Assembly: GCA_045613165.1 (NCBI GenBank)
Contig: JAZLAK010000122.1
Coordinates: forward strand, 1-15,792
Direction: 5' to 3'
Length of the DNA: 15,792 nt
Source: UMGS1124 sp045613165
GTDB taxonomy: Bacteria; Bacillota_I; Bacilli_A; RF39; UBA660
Shown here piece after piece: positions 6,959 to 14,590 of this stretch. A program made the position numbers and the translations under genes. Numbering within the stretch: the first letter of the stretch is position 1; every line of letters starts with the position of its first letter. The notes beneath the pieces were generated by a model. That model was not told where the DNA came from and made no database searches. It saw only the letters and a list, made by a program, of their open reading frames with translations.

Positions 6959-7170
6959 TGGAAGAAACAGTATTAGTTAATGTTTATAAAATTGGTGATA
7001 TTATTTATGAGGTAATAGAAGAGGTTAATTATAATAATAATCATTATGTTTATTTATGCAATGAAAATGATGAAAATGATGTCATGATTAGAAAAGTTCT
7101 TGGAGATAATTTAGAACCATTAGAAACTGAAGAAGAATTAAAGAGTGTTTTAGAAATGTTAACAAAATAG
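6958..7170 (+). CDS. DUF1292 (YrzB-like) small protein
   Basis: This is a 70-residue acidic cytoplasmic protein. The pattern of alternating beta strands (YEVIEEVNYNNNHYVYLCNENDENDVMIRKVL, then LEPLETEEELKSVLEML) matches the DUF1292 family of low-GC Gram-positive bacteria, including the terminal LEPLETEEE segment. The function of the family is unknown. In Bacillus the DUF1292 gene yrzB sits beside yrzL and yrrK; here it is coupled to an unknown membrane protein through a TAATG junction (stop of one gene overlapping the start of the next). No separate ribosome binding site is obvious, consistent with translational coupling. Confidence 0.7.
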   Translation: MEETVLVNVYKIGDIIYEVIEEVNYNNNHYVYLCNENDENDVMIRKVLGDNLEPLETEEELKSVLEMLTK

Positions 7171-7195
7171 AATCTAGTTTAAACTAGATTTTTAG
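7171..7195 (+). terminator. Perfect 20-bp palindrome with short T-tract
   Basis: The 20 bases from 7171 to 7190 are a perfect palindrome centred on GTTTAAAC, followed by five Ts in total (7189-7193). As RNA it folds into an 8-bp stem with a 4-base loop. It sits one base after the DUF1292 stop. The short T-tract suggests an incomplete terminator. Confidence 0.65.
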
Positions 7196-7215
7196 TTTTA
7201 TGAAAGGTGATATAA

Positions 7216-7728
7216 ATGAATTATATAAATAAAGGTAAAAGAGATATTTTATTATTTCCAAAATTTGAAAATATTGATAAAATCCAAAAAATACGTGAAA
7301 AATATGATGAATTATATAATATTTTACCACCACATATTACGTTGGTTTTCCCTTTTATTAATGCTATAACTAATAATGAATTAGAAGAACGATTAAAAAT
7401 AATATTAAAAGATATTAATGCTTTTAATATAAAGTGTAGTGGTATAAGTTTAAAAAAAGATAATAGAATTAATAAATATTATATATTTTTAAATATTAAT
7501 GAAGGTAAAGAAGTAATTAATAATATTCATAATAAAATATATAAATCTCTTTTAATTGAAGAAACTGTAATCGACTATGAACCTCATATTACATTAGGAA
7601 CTATAGTTAACGATGATATTGAGATAGATTTAAAAGAAATTTTTGAAAGTACAATTGAATCTATATATGTAGAAAGCATTGGAGAAAACGAAGAATCAAT
7701 TATTGAATTTGAAATTAGTTTAAAATAA
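7216..7728 (+). CDS. 2H phosphoesterase / LigT-like (2'-5' RNA ligase family)
   Basis: This is a cytoplasmic 2H-superfamily phosphoesterase, related to Bacillus YjcG and to RNA cyclic phosphodiesterases (LigT/ThpR). Two HxT motifs define it: H40-I-T42 in PPHITLVFPF and H124-I-T126 in YEPHITLGTI. They are spaced as expected for the two halves of the bilobed fold. Length 170 is typical. Its substrate cannot be read from sequence; cyclic phosphates of RNA or small nucleotides are the usual choices. An AAAGGTGAT ribosome binding site sits six or seven bases before the ATG. Only 20 bases separate the T-tract of the preceding palindrome from the start, so it is probably transcribed partly by readthrough. 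Confidence 0.87.
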   Translation: MNYINKGKRDILLFPKFENIDKIQKIREKYDELYNILPPHITLVFPFINAITNNELEERLKIILKDINAFNIKCSGISLKKDNRINKYYIFLNINEGKEVINNIHNKIYKSLLIEETVIDYEPHITLGTIVNDDIEIDLKEIFESTIESIYVESIGENEESIIEFEISLK

Positions 7729-7753
7729 CATCTTTATATTAAGGTGTTTTTTT
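7727..7753 (+). terminator. Rho-independent terminator after the phosphoesterase gene
   Basis: A stem of about 8 bp pairs AACATCTT (7727-7734, one G-T pair) with AAGGTGTT (7741-7748) around a 6-base loop, followed by a run of seven Ts. The stem begins within the TAA stop codon. Confidence 0.8.
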
Positions 7754-7811
7754 GTTGTGCTAAATAAATTGTCAAAATTATTGTTATTAGAATTATATTT
7801 ATAAAGAATTG

Positions 7812-7840
7812 TGGTATTATAAATATATATCAAGGAGGTG
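7812..7840 (+). promoter_or_regulatory. uvrB extended -10 promoter and strong ribosome binding site
   Basis: TGGTATTAT (7812-7820) is a TGn-type extended -10 without a clear -35. AAGGAGGTG (7832-7840) is a near-perfect ribosome binding site five bases before the ATG. I see no LexA-type CGAAC-N4-GTTCG operator in the 117-base gap, so SOS control is not evident. Confidence 0.45.
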
Positions 7841-7845
7841 GTTTT

Positions 7846-9792
7846 ATGTTTAAGTTAGTTTCAAAATATAAACCTAATGGTGACCAACCGAATGCTATAA
7901 ATAAATTAGTTGAAGGTTTAAATGAAGGAAAAAAACATCAAGTATTATTGGGAGCTACTGGTACTGGTAAAACTTTTACTATTGCTAATGTTATTGAAAA
8001 AGTTAATAAACCAACTTTAGTTTTAGCTCATAATAAGACATTGGCTGGTCAGTTATATGGTGAATTAAAAGAATTATTTCCTGAAAATCATGTAGAATAC
8101 TTTGTTTCATATTATGATTATTATCAACCAGAAGCTTATGTACCTAGTAGTGATACTTATATAGAAAAAGATGCGAGTATTAATGATGAAATAGATGAAT
8201 TAAGACATAGTGCCACTGCTTCTTTACTAAGAAATAGAGATACGATAGTTGTAGCAAGTGTATCTTGTATATATGGTATTGGTGATGTAGAAGATTATAA
8301 AGAAAAGATGCTAATAATTAATTTAGGAGATATTATTAAACGTGATGATTTATTAAAGAAACTTATTGATATGACTTATGAAAGAAATCAAATAGATTTT
8401 CATAGAGGAACTTTTAGAGTTAATGGAGATATAATTGATATTATTCCTATTGGTGAAAAGAAGAATGGTATACGTATAGAATTATTTGGTGATGAAGTTG
8501 ATGCTATTAGTGAGTTTGATATTTTAACTGGTGTTGTAAAAAGTAAGAAGAAAAGTATTACTATATTTCCTGCTAGTCACTTTGTAACAAGTGAGGATAA
8601 GTTAAAGATTGCTATAGAAAGAATAGAAGGTGAACTTGATGAACGTTTGAAAGTCTTGAAAGAAAATAATAAGTTATTAGAAGAACAACGTTTGAGAGAA
8701 AGAACTTTATATGATATTGAAATGTTAAAAGAAACTGGATTTTGTCATGGTGTAGAAAACTATTCTAGACATTTAGCATTAAGGGAAGAAGGAGAAACTC
8801 CTAATTGTTTAATCGATTTCTTTCCAGATGATTTTTTATTAGTAATAGATGAATCTCACGTAACCGTTCCACAAGTTAGAGGAATGTATAATGGTGATAG
8901 AATGAGAAAACAAACTTTAGTAGATTATGGTTTTCGTTTACCAAGTGCATTAGATAATAGACCTTTAAAGTTTGATGAATTTGAAGATAAAATTAATCAA
9001 GTTATATATGTTTCAGCTACACCAGGTGATTATGAATTAGAGTTAGTTGATAATAAGTATGTAGAACAAATTATTAGACCTACTGGTTTATTAGATCCTA
9101 CTATTGATGTTAGAAAAACTGAAGGGCAAATAGATGATTTAATTGGAGAAATTAATAAACGTAAGGAACAAAATGAAAGAGTTTTAATAACTACATTAAC
9201 TATAAGAATGGCCGAAGAGTTAACTAATTATTTAAAAGGTATTGGTATTAAAGTTGCATATTTACATAGTGAAGTTAAGACTTTAGAGAGAATGAAAATA
9301 ATTAGAGAACTACGTTTAGGTGTATATGATGTAGTAGTAGGTATTAACTTGTTACGTGAAGGAATAGATATTCCTGAAGTTAGTTTGATAGCAATAATGG
9401 ATGCTGATAAACAAGGTTTCTTAAGAAGTGAACGTAGTCTTATACAAACAATTGGTAGATGTGCTAGAAATGAAAAAGGACATGTTATTATGTATGCTGA
9501 TAAAATTAGTGAAGCAATGGATAAGAGTATTAAAGAAACTGAAAGAAGACGTAGTATTCAAGATAAATATAATAAAGAACATGGTATAGTTCCTAAGACA
9601 ATTATCAAATCAATTAAAGAAGTTATTAGTAATGAAGTTGATGATAAAATAGAAGATGTTAAAATGAGTAAAAAAGAAAAGAAAGATATGTTAATTAGAA
9701 TAGAAGAAGAGATGAGAGAAGCTGCAAAAAATATGGATTTTGAGCGTGCGATGGAACTAAGAGATATATTATTTGAGTTAAAGAGTGAGTAG
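7846..9792 (+). CDS. uvrB: Excinuclease ABC subunit B (UvrB)
   Basis: UvrB is the damage-verifying helicase-like subunit of nucleotide excision repair; it works with UvrA and UvrC. Walker A is GATGTGKT at 36-43. The beta-hairpin region that clamps DNA is intact around YYDYYQPEAYVPSSDTYIEKD. The DESH box is at 335-338, followed by YVSATPGDYE. Motifs V and VI are clear in LREGIDIPEVSLIAIMDADK and QTIGRCARN. The C-terminal UVR domain that contacts UvrC is at about 612-646 (IEEEMREAAKNMDFERAMELRD). At 648 residues it is about the usual length. No uvrA follows; the next gene is ppaC with its own promoter, so uvrA must lie elsewhere. Confidence 0.98.
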   Translation: MFKLVSKYKPNGDQPNAINKLVEGLNEGKKHQVLLGATGTGKTFTIANVIEKVNKPTLVLAHNKTLAGQLYGELKELFPENHVEYFVSYYDYYQPEAYVPSSDTYIEKDASINDEIDELRHSATASLLRNRDTIVVASVSCIYGIGDVEDYKEKMLIINLGDIIKRDDLLKKLIDMTYERNQIDFHRGTFRVNGDIIDIIPIGEKKNGIRIELFGDEVDAISEFDILTGVVKSKKKSITIFPASHFVTSEDKLKIAIERIEGELDERLKVLKENNKLLEEQRLRERTLYDIEMLKETGFCHGVENYSRHLALREEGETPNCLIDFFPDDFLLVIDESHVTVPQVRGMYNGDRMRKQTLVDYGFRLPSALDNRPLKFDEFEDKINQVIYVSATPGDYELELVDNKYVEQIIRPTGLLDPTIDVRKTEGQIDDLIGEINKRKEQNERVLITTLTIRMAEELTNYLKGIGIKVAYLHSEVKTLERMKIIRELRLGVYDVVVGINLLREGIDIPEVSLIAIMDADKQGFLRSERSLIQTIGRCARNEKGHVIMYADKISEAMDKSIKETERRRSIQDKYNKEHGIVPKTIIKSIKEVISNEVDDKIEDVKMSKKEKKDMLIRIEEEMREAAKNMDFERAMELRDILFELKSE

Positions 9793-9811
9793 TTAATTAC
9801 TTTCTTTTTAA

Positions 9812-9840
9812 TTGACTATAAAATAAATTTGTAATAAAAT
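9812..9840 (+). promoter_or_regulatory. ppaC promoter (sigma-A type)
   Basis: TTGACT (9812-9817) and TAAAAT (9835-9840) are separated by exactly 17 bases, close to the housekeeping consensus. This is the best promoter match in the window. Transcription would start near 9847, with a leader of about 20 bases. Confidence 0.65.
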
Positions 9841-9867
9841 TATCTATATATAAGGGAGTTGTTGAGT

Positions 9868-11490
9868 GTGAAAAAGATAGCTATTTTTGGGCATAAAAAT
9901 CCAGATACTGATAGTGTTTGTGGTGCTATAAGTTTAAGTTATTTAAAGAATCAATTAGGTTTTAATACTGAACCAAGAGTATTGGGTGATATAAATAATG
10001 AAACTAAATTTGCTCTAGATTATTTTAATGTTAAAACTCCAAATTTATTAGAAGATGTAAAAGTAAAAATTAAAGATATTACTTATCATAAAGATTATTT
10101 TATAAAAGAAGATTCAAGTATTTTTGATACTTATCATTCTATGAATGATAAAAATATAACAGGTATTCCATTAGTAGATAATAATAAAAAGTTTGTGGGT
10201 TATGTTTCTTTAAAAGAAATAGCGCGTGCAATGATTGATCATACTACTAATTACTTAGATACAACTTTTGATAATATAGTTAGTACTTTAAATAGTATTA
10301 ATTATGTAAGGGTTAATGATGAGATAAAAGGTAATATTGTTGCAGCCACTTTTGATGATAATACTTTTATAAATGAAATTAAATTAGATAATAATAGTAT
10401 AGTTATTGTTGGCGATAGACAAGCAATAATTGATTATTCAATAGAAAATAAAGTTAAATTAATTATATTAATTGGTAATCAAGAGTTGAATCCAGAACAA
10501 TTACTAGTTGCGAAAGCGAATGATATTAATATAATTTGTACACCATATAGTAGTTTTGAAACTAGTAGATTATTAGGTTTAACTAATAAGATAAATACTA
10601 TTAAGAGAAATGAAAATTGTATATGTTTAGATGTAGAAGATTATATGACTGATTTTATAGAAATTTCCAATAAGACTAAACATACAAATTATCCTATTGT
10701 TAATAAAAAGGGAGTATGTTATGGCCTTTTAAGACTTATTGATACAAGCGAATATAATAAATATAAAGTTATATTAGTTGATCATAATGAAAGTAAACAA
10801 AGTGTTGATGGCTTAGAAGAAGCTGAAATATTAGAAGTTGTAGATCATCATAATATAAGTGATATAAATACTAATAAGCCTATTAATTTTAGAAATATGG
10901 CAGTTGGTAGTGTAAATACAATTATTTATTATTTATATAAAGAAAACAATGTTACTATTCCAAATGATATAGCTGGATTAATGTTAAGTGGTATTTTATC
11001 TGATACCCTTTTACTTAATAGTCCAACAACTACTTATCATGATAAATTTGTTGTTAATGAACTATCTAAACAAAATAATATAGATTATAATGATTATGGT
11101 ATTAAATTGTTAAAAAGTGGTATGGATTTAGCCGGTTTTAGTGTAGAAGATATTATTTATAGAGATTATAAAACTTATAATGTTAATGGTTATAAATTCA
11201 GTATTGGTCAAATACTTACTGTTGATTTTGGTGATATAGAGAATAAAAAGGAAGAGTATATTGAAGCTTTAAACGAGATAAGTATAAAAAATGGATATAG
11301 AGTATGTGCTTTATATGTTACAAATATTTTGGATAAGAATTCTTATATTTTATATAATGATAGTGCTGAATATATTATGAAAGAAGCTTATGCATTGACT
11401 AATATATATCAAGGTATAGTTTTAGATGGTGTTTTATCTAGAAAGAAACAAATGGTACCTAATATAATGGATATATTAGATAGATTATAA
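9868..11490 (+). CDS. ppaC: Manganese-dependent inorganic pyrophosphatase with CBS and DRTGG domains
   Basis: This family II pyrophosphatase splits pyrophosphate into two phosphates, pulling biosynthetic reactions forward. The DHH domain ligands are visible: H9, D13 and D15 in GHKNPDTDS, D305-H306 in VDHNE, and the DHH box at 326-328. The DHHA2 domain ends in the phosphate-binding RKKQ at 525-528. Between the two parts of the DHH domain lie a CBS motif (about 65-125), a DRTGG-like domain (about 130-245) and a second CBS motif (about 250-295). This is the insert through which such enzymes are regulated by adenine nucleotides and diadenosine polyphosphates. I choose the GTG at 9868: it begins KKIAIFGHKNPD like its relatives and lies nine bases from AAGGGAG (9852-9858). 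The in-frame TTGs at 9859 and 9862 lie too close to that site. Confidence 0.95.
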   Translation: MKKIAIFGHKNPDTDSVCGAISLSYLKNQLGFNTEPRVLGDINNETKFALDYFNVKTPNLLEDVKVKIKDITYHKDYFIKEDSSIFDTYHSMNDKNITGIPLVDNNKKFVGYVSLKEIARAMIDHTTNYLDTTFDNIVSTLNSINYVRVNDEIKGNIVAATFDDNTFINEIKLDNNSIVIVGDRQAIIDYSIENKVKLIILIGNQELNPEQLLVAKANDINIICTPYSSFETSRLLGLTNKINTIKRNENCICLDVEDYMTDFIEISNKTKHTNYPIVNKKGVCYGLLRLIDTSEYNKYKVILVDHNESKQSVDGLEEAEILEVVDHHNISDINTNKPINFRNMAVGSVNTIIYYLYKENNVTIPNDIAGLMLSGILSDTLLLNSPTTTYHDKFVVNELSKQNNIDYNDYGIKLLKSGMDLAGFSVEDIIYRDYKTYNVNGYKFSIGQILTVDFGDIENKKEEYIEALNEISIKNGYRVCALYVTNILDKNSYILYNDSAEYIMKEAYALTNIYQGIVLDGVLSRKKQMVPNIMDILDRL

Positions 11491-11518
11491 AAAAACAACT
11501 TATTAAAAGTTGTTTTTT
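11489..11518. terminator. Bidirectional terminator between ppaC and the XRE gene
   Basis: A stem of about 12 bp joins A-rich 11490-11501 (ending ACAACTT) with 11507-11518 (AAGTTGT then Ts) around a 5-base loop. It has a T-run on the plus strand and, because the left arm is a run of As, also on the minus strand. It suits the convergent ends at 11490 and 11529. Confidence 0.88.
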
Positions 11519-11528
11519 GTTTTGAAAT

Positions 11529-11852
11529 TTAACTATTTAAGCCATCAATATAACCGATAACTTTATTTTTTTTATCTTTAGTCATTTTATCAAAAGTATC
11601 TAATAACATTAAATCGGTTACATCGAATCCATTCTTTTTGATGCTTAATAGTGGCATATCATCATTAATTCTACCTAATAAATAATCAGTAGATGTTCCT
11701 AAAAAGTCAGCTATTTTTATAAGTGTTTCAACTGAAGGAAAAGCTTTACCTGATTCATAAGCAGAAATAGTTTCTTGACTTACTTCAGCTGCTATACTAA
11801 GTCTTACTTGAGTAATTTTTTTCTTTTCTCTAATTTTTTTTAAGTTTTCCAT
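11529..11852 (-). CDS. XRE-family HTH transcriptional regulator
   Basis: A 107-residue DNA-binding protein with one N-terminal helix-turn-helix of the phage-repressor (HTH_3/XRE) type. The segment ITQVRLSIAAEVSQETISAYESG (13-35) supplies the two helices, followed by PSVETLIKIADFLGTSTDYLLG (39-60), typical of SinR/Xre-like regulators. The C-terminal 45 residues form a short helical tail (about 80-105), too small for a peptidase or ligand domain; it may serve dimerisation. GAGGTG (11862-11857) is the ribosome binding site, four bases from the ATG. It is divergent from the calcium ATPase gene, and the 182-base gap contains dyads that could be its operators. Local control of itself and perhaps of the ATPase gene is inferred from this arrangement. 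Confidence 0.9.
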   Translation of the reverse strand: MENLKKIREKKKITQVRLSIAAEVSQETISAYESGKAFPSVETLIKIADFLGTSTDYLLGRINDDMPLLSIKKNGFDVTDLMLLDTFDKMTKDKKNKVIGYIDGLNS

Positions 11853-11916
11853 AATTCACCTCATTAATAACTCTTATATATATTATTGTATAGGAAATAA
11901 TTGTATATTTTAGATA

Positions 11917-11934
11917 ATGAAAATGTACTTTCAT
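11917..11934. promoter_or_regulatory. Inverted repeat, candidate XRE operator
   Basis: ATGAAA (11917-11922) and TTTCAT (11929-11934) form a dyad with a 6-base centre, 65 bases upstream of the XRE start. It lies where an autorepressor could bind. The region is AT-rich, so chance is not excluded. Confidence 0.35.
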
Positions 11935-11963
11935 ATATATAGTATCTATTCTTTGAGGGACTT

Positions 11964-11974
11964 TTTGTCGAAAT
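11964..11974 (+). promoter_or_regulatory. Perfect Spo0A box upstream of the calcium ATPase gene
   Basis: TTTGTCGAAAT contains the exact heptamer TGTCGAA at 11966-11972 with favourable A/T flanks. It lies 62 bases before the ATPase start and about 20 bases upstream of a TATAAA (11993-11998). The box would thus fall near -35, as at Spo0A-activated promoters. By eye, this and the site before spo0A are the only exact matches in the window, and both are noncoding. Confidence 0.55.
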
Positions 11975-11992
11975 AAATTAATTAAGTTTTAT

Positions 11993-12011
11993 TATAAATT
12001 TTATGTCATAA
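11993..12011 (+). promoter_or_regulatory. ATPase -10 candidate and start-site palindrome
   Basis: TATAAA (11993-11998) is the likely -10. Immediately after it TTATG-T-CATAA (12001-12011) is a perfect 11-base dyad with one central base, at the expected transcription start. That is a classic place for a repressor site. No -35 hexamer is present at 17 bases. Confidence 0.35.
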
Positions 12012-12034
12012 GTTTATTTAGGAGGACAATAGTT

Positions 12035-14590
12035 ATGGGACTAAATGGACTAAGTGATGAAGAAGTAAAACAATCTAGAAAAAAGTATGGTACAAATAAT
12101 GTTAACAATACTAAAAAGAATAGTTTTTTATCTCTTTTAATAGAATCATTAGGGGATCCAATAATTAAAATTTTGTTAATAGCACTTGCTGTTAAAGTGG
12201 TATTTTTATTTCATGATGCTGATTGGTTTGAAACTTTAGGTATTCTTATAGCAATTTTTTTAGCTTCTTTTATATCAACTATAAGTGAATATGGTAGTGA
12301 GAAAGCATTTAAAAGATTACAAGATGAAAGTAGCAATATATTAGTTAAAGTTAAGAGAAATGGAAAACTAATTAAAATTAATATTAATGAAATTGTAGTA
12401 AATGATATAGTTATGTTAGAAAGTGGAGATTTAGTTCCAGCGGATGCTGTTGTTCTTAAGGGTGGAGTTTTGGTTGATGAGTCTGCATTGAATGGTGAAA
12501 CTAAAGAAGTAGAAAAGAACTTAGGCAGTGAAATTTTAAAAGGTAGTATAGTTTGTGATGGAGAATGTATTTTAAGAATTACTAGAGTAGGTAAAAATAC
12601 TATATATGGTAACATTGAAGTTGAAATTATGTCTAAAACTATTGATAGTCCTTTGAGAAGTAGATTACATACTTTAGCTAGTACAATAAGTAAAATAGGT
12701 TACATAGGTAGTATTTTAGTTGTAATAAGTTATTTGTTTTCAGTAATTGTTTTAAAAAATAATTTTGATATGACTTTAATAATGGAAACTATAACTAATC
12801 CTAAATTAATGATTGATTATTTGATTTATTCTATGACTTTATGTGTAACAGTTATTATAGTTGCAGTTCCGGAGGGTTTACCTATGATGGTTGCCTTAGT
12901 ACTTTCTAGTAATGTTAAAAGAATGTTAAAAAGTAATGTTTTAGTTAGAAAGATGGTAGGTATTGAAACTGCAGGAAGTATAAATATTTTATTTACTGAT
13001 AAAACTGGTACTATAACGAATGGAAAATTAAGTGTTTTAAAACTTTTAAATTATAAAGGTGTAGTGAGTGATAGTTCAAAGTATAAAAATATATTTTTAG
13101 AAAGTTTACTTTATAATAATCAAAGCAATTATAATAATGGTGAAGTAATAGGTGGAAATACTACTGATCAAGCTATAATGAGATATATAAAAAGAGAAAA
13201 GAATGAAGATTATGAAAATGTAGTTTTATTTAATAGTAAAAATAAGTATTCTGTTACTAAACTAGTAAATAAAAATATATTTTATTTTAAAGGTGCTAAT
13301 GAAGTTATTATTGAGAATTCTGATTACTATTTAGATGATTTAGGCTATAAACAACTATTGAGAGATAAAAAGAAATTATATGACATTGTAAATAATTTAA
13401 CTAAAGAAGGTTTAAGAGTAATTAGTGTTGGATATAAGAGTAATAATAGTGAGCTTAGTGGGTTATGTTTTATTGGTTTTGTTGTTATAAAAGATGAAAT
13501 TAGAGATAATGCTAAAGATGGTATAAAGTTGGTTAATGATGCTCATATTCAAACTGTTATGATTACGGGAGATGATAAATCAACTGCTACTGCAATAGGT
13601 AGAGAAATAGGTTTAGTTAATAGTATAAATGATATTATTTTAACTCATGATGATTTGGAAAAAATGCCTGATAATAGTATTGCTAAAATTATACCTAATT
13701 TGAGAATCGTTGCTCGAGCTTTACCAACTGACAAGAGTAGGTTAGTTAAGATATGTCAAGGTATGGGGTTGGTTGTTGGTATGACTGGAGATGGAGTAAA
13801 TGATGCTCCAGCTTTAAAGATAGCTGATGTTGGTTTTGCAATGGGAAGTGGTACTGAGATTTCAAAAGAGAGTAGTGACATAGTAATATTAGATAATAAT
13901 TTAATATCTATAGGTAGCGCAGTACTTTATGGTCGTACAATTTTTAAAAGTATAAGAAAGTTTGTTATTTATCAATTAACAGTAAATTGTTGTGCATTGA
14001 TATTAAGTATAATTGGGCCAATAATTGGTATTTCTACTCCTATAACAGTTATACAAATGTTGTGGATTAATATGATAATGGATACTTTAGCAGGTTTAGC
14101 ATTTAGTTATGAGCCGCCATTAGGTGAGTATTTAAAAGAGGTGCCTAAAAAACGTAATGAAACTATCATTAATAAATATATGTATGCCGAGATAATTTCA
14201 ACGGGAGTATATTCTTCTTTAGTTTGTTTGTTTTATCTTTCTAGCAACTTTATAAAAAGTATGTTTAGAGTAGATAGTAATAATATTTATTTTATGACTG
14301 GTTTCTTTGCTCTATTTATATTTATGGGAATATTTAATGCTTTTAATGCAAGAACTACAAGACTTAATTTATTAAGTAATTTAAAAAAGAATAAAGTATT
14401 TATTATTCTCTTTAGTTTAATAAGTATAGTTCAAATGTATTTAATATATTATGGCGGCAGTTTATTTAGGACCTATGGGTTATCTGTAAAAGAGTTGCTA
14501 ATTGTATTTGTAATGGCGTTGACTGTTATTCCGATTGATTTATTTAGAAAAGTCTTGTTTAAAAGAAAAGGTGTAGTTGATTATATTTAA
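12035..14590 (+). CDS. P-type calcium-transporting ATPase (type IIB / PMCA-like)
   Basis: This membrane pump most likely exports Ca2+ using ATP. M1-M2 lie at about 36-85. The actuator domain contains NGET at 153-156, a variant of TGES that keeps the essential glutamate E155. M4 carries PEGLP at 279-283. The phosphorylation motif DKTGT has D322. The nucleotide domain shows KGA at 419-421, and GDGVND is at 585-590. In M6, N679 and D683 in WINMIMDT match the calcium-binding pair of PMCA pumps. About ten membrane segments are predictable. Length is 851; there is no calmodulin-binding tail. AGGAGG (12020-12025) is the ribosome binding site. It is divergent from an XRE regulator, and a Spo0A box precedes it. 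The 3' end overlaps the convergent UPF0316 gene by four bases. Calcium is the best guess; other divalent cations are possible. Confidence 0.93.
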   Translation: MGLNGLSDEEVKQSRKKYGTNNVNNTKKNSFLSLLIESLGDPIIKILLIALAVKVVFLFHDADWFETLGILIAIFLASFISTISEYGSEKAFKRLQDESSNILVKVKRNGKLIKININEIVVNDIVMLESGDLVPADAVVLKGGVLVDESALNGETKEVEKNLGSEILKGSIVCDGECILRITRVGKNTIYGNIEVEIMSKTIDSPLRSRLHTLASTISKIGYIGSILVVISYLFSVIVLKNNFDMTLIMETITNPKLMIDYLIYSMTLCVTVIIVAVPEGLPMMVALVLSSNVKRMLKSNVLVRKMVGIETAGSINILFTDKTGTITNGKLSVLKLLNYKGVVSDSSKYKNIFLESLLYNNQSNYNNGEVIGGNTTDQAIMRYIKREKNEDYENVVLFNSKNKYSVTKLVNKNIFYFKGANEVIIENSDYYLDDLGYKQLLRDKKKLYDIVNNLTKEGLRVISVGYKSNNSELSGLCFIGFVVIKDEIRDNAKDGIKLVNDAHIQTVMITGDDKSTATAIGREIGLVNSINDIILTHDDLEKMPDNSIAKIIPNLRIVARALPTDKSRLVKICQGMGLVVGMTGDGVNDAPALKIADVGFAMGSGTEISKESSDIVILDNNLISIGSAVLYGRTIFKSIRKFVIYQLTVNCCALILSIIGPIIGISTPITVIQMLWINMIMDTLAGLAFSYEPPLGEYLKEVPKKRNETIINKYMYAEIISTGVYSSLVCLFYLSSNFIKSMFRVDSNNIYFMTGFFALFIFMGIFNAFNARTTRLNLLSNLKKNKVFIILFSLISIVQMYLIYYGGSLFRTYGLSVKELLIVFVMALTVIPIDLFRKVLFKRKGVVDYI

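Noticed and set aside
9791..9817. Hairpin after uvrB (AGTTAATT with AATTGACT)
   Set aside because: The arms pair with one G-T, but there is no T-run after the stem and the loop is 11 bases. The right arm contains the ppaC -35 element, so a terminator call is not supported.
12211..12615. Minus-strand open frame of 134 codons inside the calcium ATPase gene
   Set aside because: It is fully antisense to the conserved actuator region of the pump; its hydrophobic look comes from the complement of the coding strand.
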